Below, piece after piece: positions 1-8,168 of a DNA stretch of 64,000 bases. A model generated the notes under the pieces. It was not told the DNA's origin. It worked only from the letters and a program-made list of their open reading frames with translations, and did no database searches. Source of the stretch: VAUL01 sp964603155 (GTDB lineage Bacteria; Desulfobacterota; Desulfuromonadia; Desulfuromonadales; BM103). The position numbers were made by a program, and so were the translations under genes. The stretch's first letter is position 1, and each line of letters opens with the position of its first letter. The stretch lies in NCBI GenBank assembly GCA_964603155.1, contig CAZRTZ010000003.1:1-64000 (forward strand), given 5' to 3'.

Positions 1-1450
1 CGCGGGCCGCTTCGATGGCGGCGTTGAGCGCCAGCAGGTTGGTTTGCCTGGCAATTTCTTCGACGATATTGATCTTCTCGGCGATCTGCCGCATCGCGGC
101 AACGGTCGATTCGACCGCGCACCCACCCTCCCGGGCATCCTTGGCCGCCAGGGTCGCGATCTTTTCGGTCTCCCGGGCGTTGTCGGCGTTCTGCCGGATG
201 TTGGCGGTCATCTGTTCGATGCTCGACGAGGCCTCCTCGGCGGCGGCCGCCTGCTCCGACGCCCCCTGCGAGAGGTTGCTGGCGGTTTCGGCCACCACCA
301 CGCTCCCCTGGACGATCTGGAGGCTCGCCGCCTGGATCTGAGCGACCAAATCGTTGAGCGAATCGTTCGCCCTGGCCAGCGGCTCACGGATGACGCCGTC
401 GGCCTGGAAAGTGAAGTCGCCGCTCGCCAGCGCATCGAAGGCCGCCACCACCTCCTGCTGCATGTTGCTGGCAAAGGCATCGATCTCCTTGGCCATGATG
501 CCGATCTCATCATCGCGCTCCAGTTGCAGGCGCTCGTCGAGATTGCCGCGGCCGATCTCCTGGATGACATGGACGGTCTTGCCGAGCGGCGTGGTGATGC
601 TCTTGGCGAAACGCCAGGCGAAGAGTGCGCCGAACACCAGGCTGAGGCCGGTCGACACCCAGAGGATCGCCTTGGAGCCTGCCGCCGAGGCGTTAATTGC
701 CGCTGTTGCCATGTCGCGGCGCTCTGCGGCGCGAACCGCCAGCGCCTCGGCGCTCTCCGTCACCTTATCGGCCTTCTCCCTGATCTTGCCGAGCAAGGTT
801 TCGATCTCGTTGTCCTTGGCGACCAGCACGGCGAAGGCGGCGCTATAGCTATCCACGAGCGCAGCATTGCCACTCGACCTGAGTTTCTGCGCGGTCTCCT
901 CGTTTTTCTTCACATATTTCTCATCCTTGCGCAGCATGTAGTCCTTCTCGTGGCGACGCAGGGTGAGGTAGGTGACCATGGCGCCGCCGCTGACGGACTG
1001 TTCCAGTTCGTGCGCCGACTTGCGGAACGCGCCGTAGGCCCCTTCGTCCTGGTTGAGCCCACGCGCCACCGAGACCGCGACGAACTCTTTGAATCCCAGG
1101 CGGTAAGCTTCCAGGTCCTGGATAATGATTTTGGCCTCGCTGACGGCCTTTTCGTCGGACGTCTGCTGCTCGATTTCCCGGACGTGTTTCGTGGCGTCAT
1201 CCAGATGTTTGTAGACCTGCTCGCTGTACTTGAGGTCCTGGCGCATCAGGAAGTCCTTCTCCCGACGCCGCACTTGCAGGACGTCGGTCATCAGCACTTC
1301 GGCCATTTCCATGGTCTTGGTCAGCCCCGCCACCTCCACCGAATAGCCGGTGGTGACCCGGCTGAGCTGATAAATACCGATGGCGGAAACGACCGTCATC
1401 AGCAGCATCAGCGCACCGAATGCCCACCCTAGTTTCGCTCCGATTTTCAT
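1..1450 (-). CDS. Methyl-accepting chemotaxis protein with HBM-type sensor domain, C-terminus cut by window edge
   Basis: A transmembrane chemoreceptor that would pass ligand occupancy to a CheA/CheW array. The ATG at 1450 follows an AAGGAG ribosome site. The 483 visible codons show a first membrane segment (about residues 8-30), a helical periplasmic region, a second membrane segment (about 260-283), HAMP, and the start of the signalling helix, ending at the conserved NAAIEAAR. The sensor region carries two related motifs, RRREKDFLMR near residue 60 and RRHEKDYMLR near 160, the signature of helical bimodular (HBM) sensors known to bind small organic acids in some homologues. The signalling tip and methylation helix 2 lie off the window. 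It follows cheY and cheW on the same strand, so the three are probably one unit. The family call is firm; the ligand is unknown. Confidence 0.93.
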   Translation of the reverse strand, partial: MKIGAKLGWAFGALMLLMTVVSAIGIYQLSRVTTGYSVEVAGLTKTMEMAEVLMTDVLQVRRREKDFLMRQDLKYSEQVYKHLDDATKHVREIEQQTSDEKAVSEAKIIIQDLEAYRLGFKEFVAVSVARGLNQDEGAYGAFRKSAHELEQSVSGGAMVTYLTLRRHEKDYMLRKDEKYVKKNEETAQKLRSSGNAALVDSYSAAFAVLVAKDNEIETLLGKIREKADKVTESAEALAVRAAERRDMATAAINASAAGSKAILWVSTGLSLVFGALFAWRFAKSITTPLGKTVHVIQEIGRGNLDERLQLERDDEIGIMAKEIDAFASNMQQEVVAAFDALASGDFTFQADGVIREPLARANDSLNDLVAQIQAASLQIVQGSVVVAETASNLSQGASEQAAAAEEASSSIEQMTANIRQNADNARETEKIATLAAKDAREGGCAVESTVAAMRQIAEKINIVEEIARQTNLLALNAAIEAAR

Positions 1451-1473
1451 GGTCTGTCTCCTTATCCGTCTTA

Positions 1474-1489
1474 CTTGCTTGCTTGCTTG
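1474..1489. repeat. Tetranucleotide repeat (CAAG)4 in the receptor leader
   Basis: Read on the minus strand, four perfect CAAG units followed by a degenerate TAAG unit lie between the cheW stop and the receptor's ribosome site. Four units are too few to call a phase-variable tract, and the repeat is outside the coding frame. Confidence 0.5.
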
Positions 1490-1529
1490 ATTGATCCCCG
1501 GTCTTTCAGGGGGCAGTTTTCACAAATGA

Positions 1530-2018
1530 TCAGGCGGCGCTGGCCTGCAGCTGCTGCAACTCGCCCCCGGCGAAGATTCGGGAGGTGTCGAGCAGGATCA
1601 TGAAGCGCTCCTGGTGCCGGCCGATTCCCTTGATGTAATCGATGCGCATCGCCGTCCCGAGCCGCGGGGCCGGGCGGAGCTGGTCGTCATCGAGATCGAG
1701 CACCTCGCAGACTTCGTCGGCAAGGGCGCCGACCACCATCTGCCCGTCGGCGGTCGCCACTTCGAGGACGATCACGCACGAGTTGGCCGGGGGCGCGGTT
1801 CCCGCCGTGGCGAATTTGCGGCGCAGGTCGACCACCGGCACGATCGCGCCGCGCAGGTTGATGACCCCGAGCATGTATTCGGGGCTCTGCGGGACGCGCG
1901 TGAGCGCCGGCAGGTCGAGAATCTCGCGGGTCTCCCTGACATCGACGCCGAACAGTTCACCATCAAGGATGAAGGTCAGGTATTGTCCGGTCCGGTTTTC
2001 CTGGGCAGTATCGAGCAT
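1530..2018 (-). CDS. cheW: Chemotaxis coupling protein CheW
   Basis: CheW scaffold protein linking chemoreceptors to the kinase CheA in the cytoplasm. It has 162 residues, the usual family length, made of a single CheW beta-barrel domain; typical landmarks are YLTFILDGELFGVDV at the N-terminus and GVINLRGAIVPVVDLR in the centre. The ATG at 2018 is chosen because GAGGAG lies just upstream. The same frame stays open to 2483, but that extension runs antiphase through cheY and is not real. It sits 41 bases downstream of cheY and 79 bases upstream of the receptor gene. No cheA, cheR or cheB is present in the window, so the partner kinase is encoded elsewhere. Confidence 0.93.
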   Translation of the reverse strand: MLDTAQENRTGQYLTFILDGELFGVDVRETREILDLPALTRVPQSPEYMLGVINLRGAIVPVVDLRRKFATAGTAPPANSCVIVLEVATADGQMVVGALADEVCEVLDLDDDQLRPAPRLGTAMRIDYIKGIGRHQERFMILLDTSRIFAGGELQQLQASAA

Positions 2019-2059
2019 GGTTTGATTCTCCTCGAAAAGTCGCTTGATCGCGTTGGCCT

Positions 2060-2425
2060 TCAGGCCGGGCAGACCATCCGCACCACGGCCAGCAGGTTCT
2101 CGGGCCGGAACGGCTTGGTGACCCAAGCCGAGGCTCCGGCCTGCTTGCCGGCCTGCTTGAGTTCCGGCTGGGTCTCCGAGGTCAGCATGAGAATCGGCAG
2201 GAAGCGACAGCCGGGCGTGCGACGCACCGACTTGATCAGCTCCACGCCATCCATCTTCGGCATGTTGAGATCGGTCACCACCATATCGACGTGGCAATTG
2301 CTGAGTTTTTCCATGGCATCGATTCCGTCGGCAGCCTGGACCACGCGGTAGCCGGCAGTGGACAGCGCGTTTTCCAGGCAGAGGCGCACGGTTGGGGAAT
2401 CGTCGACAGTCATAATAGTTTTCAT
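2060..2425 (-). CDS. cheY: Single-domain response regulator of the CheY type
   Basis: A 121-residue stand-alone receiver domain. The acidic pocket (VDDS near residue 7), the phospho-acceptor aspartate in VVTDLNMPKMDG (about 52), the Thr in MLTSET (about 82) and the Lys in WVTKPF (about 104) are all present, so it should be phosphorylatable. Downstream cheW and a receptor gene suggest a role in chemotaxis signalling. However, single receivers with this 'MKTIMTVDDSPTVR' start are common as CheY paralogues not tied to the flagellar motor, so flagellar control is not certain. A GAGGAG ribosome site precedes the ATG. A perfect -24-like element (2501-2508) lies about 80 bases upstream. Confidence 0.9.
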   Translation of the reverse strand: MKTIMTVDDSPTVRLCLENALSTAGYRVVQAADGIDAMEKLSNCHVDMVVTDLNMPKMDGVELIKSVRRTPGCRFLPILMLTSETQPELKQAGKQAGASAWVTKPFRPENLLAVVRMVCPA

Positions 2426-2491
2426 GGCAGTGTCTCCTCACGGACGGAGCAAATTGATTAATGCAGCGCATTCGACTTGCCATGCGATGAA

Positions 2492-2508
2492 TTCATCCAT
2501 CGTGCCAA
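2492..2508 (-). promoter_or_regulatory. Candidate sigma-54 promoter for cheY-cheW-mcp (atypical -12 box)
   Basis: On the minus strand TTGGCACG is a full -24 box; at the correct spacing the -12 box reads ATGAA instead of TTGCA, lacking the usual invariant GC. The next operon upstream encodes a sigma-54 activator, which makes the assignment attractive. The same -24 box with a CATGTTAA sequence just upstream recurs before pilM (42435-42463). Confidence 0.3.
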
Positions 2509-2550
2509 CTGCTTAACATGCTGATATTGCTACTTAAATTCGAAAACAAA

Positions 2551-2585
2551 AAACCTTTGCCATGCCCAGGGCATAACAAAGGTTT
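2551..2585 (-). terminator. Rho-independent terminator of the sensory operon
   Basis: On the minus strand a long, nearly perfect stem (outer arms AAACCTTTG / CAAAGGTTT, inner arms ATGCCC / GGGCAT) is followed by a T-rich tract. It lies downstream of the response-regulator stop and upstream of cheY, as expected for a terminator separating the two units. Confidence 0.75.
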
Positions 2586-2645
2586 GGTCTGCTACCGGAG
2601 ATTTTTTCTAACCGACCGTTATTGTTATAAATCTATCCTTTAACA

Positions 2646-2678
2646 AAAGTTATGGCTTGCCATCCCGGGCATAACTTT
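2646..2678. repeat. Second dyad sharing its core with the terminator at 2551-2585
   Basis: Arms AAAGTTATG and CATAACTTT flank a 15-base centre containing CCCGGG. The stretch TTGCCAT-CCC-GGGCATAAC is shared with the terminator 90 bases away, while the outer arms differ but stay self-complementary. It begins 16 bases after the response-regulator stop. It could be a second terminator or a protein-binding dyad. Confidence 0.45.
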
Positions 2679-2693
2679 CGGGGCCGCGCGGAG

Positions 2694-4094
2694 CTAAAAC
2701 TCGTCGTCGGTCCCTTCCGCCATCTTCTTCAACCGCTTGCTCAACGCCGGCTGGCTGATGCCGAGCAACTTCGCGGCGGCCGTGCGATTCCCGCCGGTGC
2801 GCTCCAGCGCTTCGAGCACCAGGGTTCTGACCGTTTCGCGAATGGTGGGGAAGTTCTCGCTATCGGCACTCGCCGCGGCGGGGTCGGCCGGGCTGGCAGC
2901 AACAGCACAAGCCGCGGCGGTCAGCGGCCCGGCGCCGTGGCGGCTGAGGGCCTCGAAAGCGATGGCCCGCAACTCGCGGATGTTGCCGGGGAACGGCAGG
3001 CGCGCCAGCCCGGCCAGAAGCGAGGCGGCGGCCTCCGGCACGGGCCGGCCCAGCTGACTGGCAGCCTCGGCAAGAAAGTGCCGGAACAGCAGCGGCACAT
3101 CCTCGGTGCGCTCGCGCAACGGGGGGATGGCGATCTGGTGGGTACGCAGGCGGAAGTAGAGGTCGCGGCGGAAGGTGCCGGCCTCGCTGCGCGCCGGCAG
3201 GTCCTGGTGGGTGGCGAAGACCAGGCGCGCCCGCCCCTTTTTCGGCTGGTCGCTCCCCAGTGGATAGTATTCGCCATCCTGGATGAAACGCAGCAGCTTA
3301 ATCTGCGAGGCCGGCTCCAGGTCGCCGATTTCGTCAAGGAACAGCGTCCCCCCGGCGGCCTGTTCAACCAGCCCGGCCCGCGCCCGGTCGGCACCGGTGA
3401 AGGCTCCGCGTACGTGCCCGAACAGGGTGTCGGAGAAGGCCTGATCGTCGAGGCCGGCGGCGTTGACCGCCACCCACGGCCCCTTGGGCCGGCTGGTCTC
3501 ATGGATCGCCCGGGCCAGCAACTCCTTCCCTACCCCGCTCTCGCCGACCAGCAAAACCGGCTCGCTGCTGGCGGCAATCGCCTCGATATAGCCGAAGATC
3601 GCCTCCATCTGCGGGCTGGCCGTGAGGATGCCGGCGAAAGCCGCCGATCTCTGCGGCGACTGCGCCAGCAGGCGCTCCTTGAGCGCCTGGTTTTCCTGTT
3701 GCACTTCGCGAACCTCCAGGGCCCGCCGGACCGAGGTGAAGAGCCTGGTCAGCTCCTCGACCTTGAGGAAGTAGTCGAAGGCCCCTTCGCGCATGCAGTT
3801 GACGGCGATCTCCACCTCGTTGCGCCCGGTGACGACGATCACCGGCACGTCGGGGTGCTGCTGGCGCAGCAGGGGGAGCAGCTGCTCGCCGGTGAGATGC
3901 GGTATGGTCACATCGAGCAGCAGCAGGCTGACCGGCTGCCTGGCCAGGGTCGGCAGCACCTCGCGGCCGTCCTGGCAGAGGATCACGTTGCCGATGCCGA
4001 CCTCCTTGAGCAGCGCCAGGCGCATGCCGCGCAGCCACTCAATCTCGTCGTCCACCAGCATGACCGGCAGGGCCGGGTAGAGTTCAGTCGCCAT
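2694..4094 (-). CDS. Sigma-54-dependent response regulator (NtrC family)
   Basis: An enhancer-binding activator of sigma-54 RNA polymerase, 466 residues. The receiver domain has its phospho-acceptor Asp in LLLLDVTIPH (about residue 59). The AAA+ domain has Walker A GESGVGK (about 183), the sigma-54 contact loop GAFTGA (about 228) and Walker B GGTLFLDEIGD (about 247). A Fis-type helix-turn-helix ends the protein (NRTAAAKLLGISQPALSKRL). The second of two in-frame ATGs (4094) is preferred because GGAGG sits six bases before it, whereas the first ATG (4100) directly abuts GGAGG. It overlaps the end of the kinase gene, so the two are translationally coupled and very probably form a cognate pair. 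Targets are not known; the cheY promoter region just downstream is a candidate. Confidence 0.93.
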   Translation of the reverse strand: MATELYPALPVMLVDDEIEWLRGMRLALLKEVGIGNVILCQDGREVLPTLARQPVSLLLLDVTIPHLTGEQLLPLLRQQHPDVPVIVVTGRNEVEIAVNCMREGAFDYFLKVEELTRLFTSVRRALEVREVQQENQALKERLLAQSPQRSAAFAGILTASPQMEAIFGYIEAIAASSEPVLLVGESGVGKELLARAIHETSRPKGPWVAVNAAGLDDQAFSDTLFGHVRGAFTGADRARAGLVEQAAGGTLFLDEIGDLEPASQIKLLRFIQDGEYYPLGSDQPKKGRARLVFATHQDLPARSEAGTFRRDLYFRLRTHQIAIPPLRERTEDVPLLFRHFLAEAASQLGRPVPEAAASLLAGLARLPFPGNIRELRAIAFEALSRHGAGPLTAAACAVAASPADPAAASADSENFPTIRETVRTLVLEALERTGGNRTAAAKLLGISQPALSKRLKKMAEGTDDEF

Positions 4095-6366
4095 TGCCAT
4101 CCTCCATGAGCGCCGGGAATTCGAGGGTGAACGTCGCCCCCCGCCCGGGTTCGGATTCGATCTTCATCATTCCCTGGTGCTCGGCGATGATCCGCGCCGA
4201 CACCGACAGCCCCAGGCCAGTGCCGCCGGATTCGCGCCGGGTGGTGAAAAACGGGTCGGTGATCTTCTCCATGATGCCGGCGGGGATGCCGGTCCCCTCG
4301 TCGCGCACCTTGAGGGTCACCCGGCGGCGCACCCGATCGGCAAACACTCTGATTTCGATGGCCTGCGCCGGGTCGGTCAGGGCATGGCAGGCGTTCTGCA
4401 GCAGGTTCACCACCACCTGTTCGAGGCGCTGGGACGAACCGCTCACCTTCGGCAGGTCATCGGGGATATCCACCACCAGGAACTGGGTGCTGTTCTTGAG
4501 CAGGTTCCCCAATAGCCGCAGCGCCCCGCTCACGACCTCGCCGAGGTCGACCACCTCCTGCGTCCCCTGCGCCTCCATGCGGGCGAAGTTCTTGAGCTCC
4601 TCAACGATGGCCCGAATCCGCTGGGCGCCGCCGAGGATATCAAGGAGGCTCTGCGGGACCTCCTCGCGCACCATCGCGTAGGGCAGCCCGCCGAAACGCA
4701 TCGACGCGTGCTCGCCGGGGAGTTCGTCGAGATAGGCGAGGAGATCGGCGAAGACCTCCTGCACCACCGGAACCGACATCAGGATCAGGCCGGTCGGGTT
4801 GTTGATCTCGTGGGCCACCCCGGCGGAGAGGCTGCCCAGCGCCGCCAGGTGCGCCGCCCGCGTCGCCTCCTCGCGCAGCTGCATCTTTTCGGTGAGGTCG
4901 CTCGCTATCTGGATGACGTTGCTGATCTTTCCGGCACTGTCCCGGACCGGGAAACCCTTGACCCCCCAGGTGCGGCCGTAAGCGCCGGTGCGCACCCCCT
5001 CGAAGGGCTGCCCGGAGGCGAACACCGCGCGCAAGCACTCGGCACACACCTCCGTGCAGTCGCCGACCCAAAGCTGATGGCAGGTGCGCCCCCGCAGTTC
5101 TTCCTGGCTGCAGCCGAACTGCTCGACCGCACCGCGGTTGGCCCAGACCACTTCGAGCCTGGAGTTGAACAGCACCAGGGAGTCGGCAATCCCCTCGAGG
5201 ACCGCCTCGAACTCCTGGGAGAGCCGGCGGAAGCGCTGCTCGCTGTCGCGCAGGGCCTGTTCGGTTTTCTTCTGCGTTGTGACGTCCCGGCCGATGGCGC
5301 GGAAATAGACCGGATCCCCCGAGTAATCGCAGACGACGCCGAAGGCCCAGGAGACATGGGGACTCTCGCCGGTGGCGCGAAGCAGGCGATTCTCGATCTC
5401 CACGCTGGCATCTTTGGCCGCGACCCACTCCTCCAATGTTCGGCGGGTCGACTCCCGCTCGTCCGGATGGATGAAGTCGAGAAAGCTGCGGCCGATGCAG
5501 GAGGCGGCCGGACTCTCGAACATCCGTTCCGTGGTCTGATTGACGAACAGGCAGCACAGGTCGGCGTCGAGCTTCAGAAAGAGGGCATCGACGTTTTCCA
5601 CCAGTTCGCGGTAACGTTGCTCACCGATCGAAAGGGCTCTCTGCCGGTAGGCGATCGTCTCGACCAGGCGCCCGAAGGTCTCATGCATCTGGCGCACTTC
5701 CGCGAAACCGTAACGTTGCGTCTCCCCGGAAAAGACCGCCCGCTCTTCATTGACGCCGAACGCCACTGTCTCGGCTTGCAGCATGGCCCGGCGCAGATTT
5801 TCCAGTGGCCGCACCAGCGCCCGGCGCACGACTTCGCCAAGGATCAACAGGAACAGCAGGATCATCAGGATGTTTTTCCCCTGCCGGACCGTGATTTTCT
5901 TAAGTAACTGCTGGTGCATGTACCGCTGGTCGAAAACCAGCGCGACTTCGCCGACGATCAACTGTCCTGCCGGGGTGCCGCTCGCCGAAAGGTGCAGCGG
6001 CATCTTCATCTCGACAAAACTACTCCCCTGCGGCAGGGCTTGGATGTCGACGATCCGGCCGCCTTCCCCGCGGGACAATCCGGCCAGCAGCCGTTGCCGG
6101 TTGCGGGTCCATGCGGCGGCCGCCTCCAGCCCCTCTTCGGGAAACTCCGCCAGCAGCACGTCGCGCACCGATTCCCGGTCGAACTCGTAAACCGAGCGGC
6201 GCAGGGTCAGGGCCAGCCGGTTGCCAATGCTGGTTAGTTTGGCTTGGATCTCGCGTTCGATGAGCAGCTTGCCGGCATGGTATTCCATCACCCCGGAGAC
6301 ACCGAGAACCAGCAGCGCACAGCCCCCGAGCAGCAGAACCAATTTGCCGGCAACACCGATCTTCAT
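4084..6366 (-). CDS. Membrane sensor histidine kinase with two PAS domains
   Basis: A 760-residue two-component sensor kinase. Membrane segments at about residues 8-28 and 166-184 enclose a periplasmic domain of some 135 residues; a linker and two PAS domains follow (about 250-370 and 378-500). Then come the HisKA phospho-acceptor His in GVAHEINNP (about 520) and an HATPase domain with the N box NLLQNACHAL, DEGTGIP, DPFFTT and GGTGLGL motifs. The second PAS has five cysteines within about 40 residues (from FGCSQEELRGRTCHQLW onward), which may bind metal or respond to redox state; that is inference. Its start overlaps the stop of the upstream solute-binding gene by 4 bases, and its end overlaps the regulator gene. 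The periplasmic signal may come from that solute-binding partner. Confidence 0.93.
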   Translation of the reverse strand: MKIGVAGKLVLLLGGCALLVLGVSGVMEYHAGKLLIEREIQAKLTSIGNRLALTLRRSVYEFDRESVRDVLLAEFPEEGLEAAAAWTRNRQRLLAGLSRGEGGRIVDIQALPQGSSFVEMKMPLHLSASGTPAGQLIVGEVALVFDQRYMHQQLLKKITVRQGKNILMILLFLLILGEVVRRALVRPLENLRRAMLQAETVAFGVNEERAVFSGETQRYGFAEVRQMHETFGRLVETIAYRQRALSIGEQRYRELVENVDALFLKLDADLCCLFVNQTTERMFESPAASCIGRSFLDFIHPDERESTRRTLEEWVAAKDASVEIENRLLRATGESPHVSWAFGVVCDYSGDPVYFRAIGRDVTTQKKTEQALRDSEQRFRRLSQEFEAVLEGIADSLVLFNSRLEVVWANRGAVEQFGCSQEELRGRTCHQLWVGDCTEVCAECLRAVFASGQPFEGVRTGAYGRTWGVKGFPVRDSAGKISNVIQIASDLTEKMQLREEATRAAHLAALGSLSAGVAHEINNPTGLILMSVPVVQEVFADLLAYLDELPGEHASMRFGGLPYAMVREEVPQSLLDILGGAQRIRAIVEELKNFARMEAQGTQEVVDLGEVVSGALRLLGNLLKNSTQFLVVDIPDDLPKVSGSSQRLEQVVVNLLQNACHALTDPAQAIEIRVFADRVRRRVTLKVRDEGTGIPAGIMEKITDPFFTTRRESGGTGLGLSVSARIIAEHQGMMKIESEPGRGATFTLEFPALMEDGNGD

Positions 6367-7250
6367 CGGCCGACTCCCGCCCGGTCGGCGGCCGGTTGCT
6401 TATGGCGCCAGTCGGTCATGCCGTAGCGGTCGAGGATCGCCTGCAGCTGGCCGGTGACCCGCAGATCATCGATCTTGCGGTCGAGCATCTGCGCAAACGC
6501 CTCGGCATCTTCCAGCCGTGGCGAAAATGCGGCATAGATCCGCACCGCCGGCCCGATCGGGCCGGCGGTGCGGATCCTGACCCGGCCGCGATGCTGCTTC
6601 ATGTAGTAACTGACGACTTCCTGGCCTTCAACGAAAACATCGATGTCTCCATCCTGGAGGGCGGCGACCATGCGGTCGAGGGGATATTCGCCGCGCGCGA
6701 ACCAGACCTTGCCGGTCTTGGCGTTTCGGCGAAGGTACAAGTCGAGGAGTTCGGTGTAGTCGTAGTCCTGGGCCACGCCCAGTCTGACCCGCTGCAGATC
6801 TTGCAGGCCGGTATAACTCCAGCGGCTGCCGGGGAGCGTATAGAACACCGCCTGGTCAATGCCCAGGGACGACTCCGGAAAGACCATGTCAGGAGTTTGC
6901 GAAAAGACCGTGCCGACCAGGCCGTCGTATCGGCCTTCGCGGACCTCCTGGACACAGCGTGTCCAGGGGAGGGTCGAATACTCGACCTGGTAGCCGAGGG
7001 GCTCGTAAACCTGGCGCATGATGTCGATGAGATAGCCCTCGCGAGCGGTGCCCGCTTCTCCGGTATAGGGCATCCACAGGTCGGAGCAGATCTTAAGCGG
7101 TCGGAGAGAGCTCTTCTGCGTTTCAGGAGGTGTTGTGACGACTGAAGGTGACGCGGTGGGCTGAGCAGTCAACCATAATGGCTGATAGATAAGCAGAGCC
7201 AGTATTCCGAAGATGGCTAGGCAGCAAAGGCTGAACCAGAGAGTCCTCAC
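6363..7250 (-). CDS. Membrane-anchored periplasmic solute-binding protein (SBP_bac_3 family)
   Basis: A 295-residue protein with one N-terminal hydrophobic segment (about residues 5-24, LCCLAIFGILALLIY) and a type-2 periplasmic binding fold like that of amino-acid ABC transporter receptors: PLKICSDLWMPYTG opens the domain and DGLVGTVFSQTPD and DIDVFVEGQEVV lie in the expected lobes. The GTG at 7250 is chosen because GGGAG lies five bases before it; a TTG at 7262 is the only upstream alternative. No signal-peptidase or lipobox site is evident, so it probably stays anchored. No permease or ATPase gene accompanies it. It is instead the first gene of an operon with the kinase and regulator, coupled by a 4-base overlap, so a sensory role is likelier than transport. 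Confidence 0.8.
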   Translation of the reverse strand: MRTLWFSLCCLAIFGILALLIYQPLWLTAQPTASPSVVTTPPETQKSSLRPLKICSDLWMPYTGEAGTAREGYLIDIMRQVYEPLGYQVEYSTLPWTRCVQEVREGRYDGLVGTVFSQTPDMVFPESSLGIDQAVFYTLPGSRWSYTGLQDLQRVRLGVAQDYDYTELLDLYLRRNAKTGKVWFARGEYPLDRMVAALQDGDIDVFVEGQEVVSYYMKQHRGRVRIRTAGPIGPAVRIYAAFSPRLEDAEAFAQMLDRKIDDLRVTGQLQAILDRYGMTDWRHKQPAADRAGVGR

Positions 7251-7294
7251 GGTTACTCCCAAGAAAATTCACGTTTATGCCGAAAAACTCCTTA

Positions 7295-7323
7295 ACTATA
7301 ACAAAAGAAGTCGGTTTCGTAAA
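7295..7323 (-). promoter_or_regulatory. Candidate sigma-70 promoter of the sensory operon
   Basis: Minus-strand TTTACG, 17-base spacer, TATAGT, placing transcription start near 7288, some 38 bases before the GTG start. The -35 box is weak. Confidence 0.4.
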
Positions 7324-7352
7324 AAAACACGCTCCTTTGCATACCACAATTT

Positions 7353-8093
7353 CTACTCGGGATAACTGACTTCCATCAGGCATAATCCCTGCGGCGGGGC
7401 GTTGACCCCTGCGCGCATCCCCGGCTCACGGCCCAGCAGACGGGGGATGTCGGCCACCGGTCGCTTCCCCCTGCCGATCTCCACCAGGGTGCCGGTCAGC
7501 AGGCGCACCATGTTGCGCAGAAAACCACTGCCGCGCACGTCGATATGCAGGAAATCGCCTTCCTCGGTCACTTCGACATGCTCCAGAAGGCGCACTGTTT
7601 CCCTGGCCGAACAGCCACTGGCACGGAAAGCGCCAAAATCGTGCTCGCCGACCAAAAGTGCGGCCGCCCGGCGCATCGCTTCCAGGTCGAGCGCACCGCG
7701 CACCAGCCAGGAATTGCGCCCGGCCAGCGGCGAGCGCACGGCTCGCCTGTCGATGGTGTAGCGATACCACTTGCCGGCCGCCTGGAAACGGGCGTGGAAG
7801 TCGGCCGGCATCACCCTCGCCTCGCGCACGGCGACATCATCCGGCAACAGGCAGTTGAGCCCGTCGCGAAAAGCCGTCAGGGGCAACTCCCGGGCGGTAC
7901 GGAAATGCACCGGCATGGCCCGGGCATGCACCCCGGCGTCGGTACGCCCGGCCGACTGCACGCGCACCGGTTCACCGAGAAGCCTTTCCAGCGCCGCCTC
8001 GACCTCCCCCTGCACGCTGCGACCGTTGGGCTGCAGCTGCCAGCCCGCGAAGTCAGTACCGTCGTATTCGAGAATCAGCAGAATGGTGCGCAT
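7353..8093 (-). CDS. truA: tRNA pseudouridine(38-40) synthase
   Basis: Converts uridines 38-40 of the tRNA anticodon arm to pseudouridine. It has 246 residues, normal for TruA. The N-terminus MRTILLILEYDGTDFAGWQ and the catalytic aspartate in SAGRTDAGVHA (about residue 52) are diagnostic; the C-terminal FLRNMVRLLTGTLVEIGRG is also typical. It is the last gene of leuB-asd-truA, with a hairpin and a heptamer array between asd and truA. The ribosome site is weak. Confidence 0.96.
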   Translation of the reverse strand: MRTILLILEYDGTDFAGWQLQPNGRSVQGEVEAALERLLGEPVRVQSAGRTDAGVHARAMPVHFRTARELPLTAFRDGLNCLLPDDVAVREARVMPADFHARFQAAGKWYRYTIDRRAVRSPLAGRNSWLVRGALDLEAMRRAAALLVGEHDFGAFRASGCSARETVRLLEHVEVTEEGDFLHIDVRGSGFLRNMVRLLTGTLVEIGRGKRPVADIPRLLGREPGMRAGVNAPPQGLCLMEVSYPE

Positions 8094-8113
8094 CGCTTTC
8101 GACCCGGAATGTC

Positions 8114-8137
8114 AACGGGGGCCAACCGGCCCCCGTT
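8114..8137 (-). terminator. Hairpin between asd and truA
   Basis: A perfect 10-bp stem (AACGGGGGCC / GGCCCCCGTT) with a 4-base loop. The T tract on the minus strand is short, so it may be an attenuator or a partial terminator rather than a full stop before truA. Confidence 0.5.
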
Positions 8138-8140
8138 TCC

Positions 8141-8168
8141 CTCCTCACTCCTTACGCCTCACACCTCA
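8141..8168. repeat. Heptamer array, four units of TGAGGNG type
   Basis: On the minus strand four in-phase 7-base units read TGAGGTG, TGAGGCG, TAAGGAG, TGAGGAG. The TGA of the first unit is the asd stop codon. A matching array of the same unit lies at 30447-30474. Confidence 0.7.

Noticed and set aside
44..1432. Long plus-strand open frame opposite the chemoreceptor gene
   Set aside because: It mirrors a well-supported minus-strand gene, has no family resemblance and reflects the high-GC codon pattern. The same applies to long opposite-strand frames at 2652-4109, 7545-9362, 12024-15528, 26853-27884 and 36813-38480.
1474..1489. (CAAG)4 as a phase-variable tract
   Set aside because: Only four units, outside the coding sequence and not between promoter boxes; no evidence for switching.
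2019..2483. N-terminal extension of CheW
   Set aside because: The frame is open but runs antiphase through cheY; the CheW family start and a GAGGAG site are at 2018.
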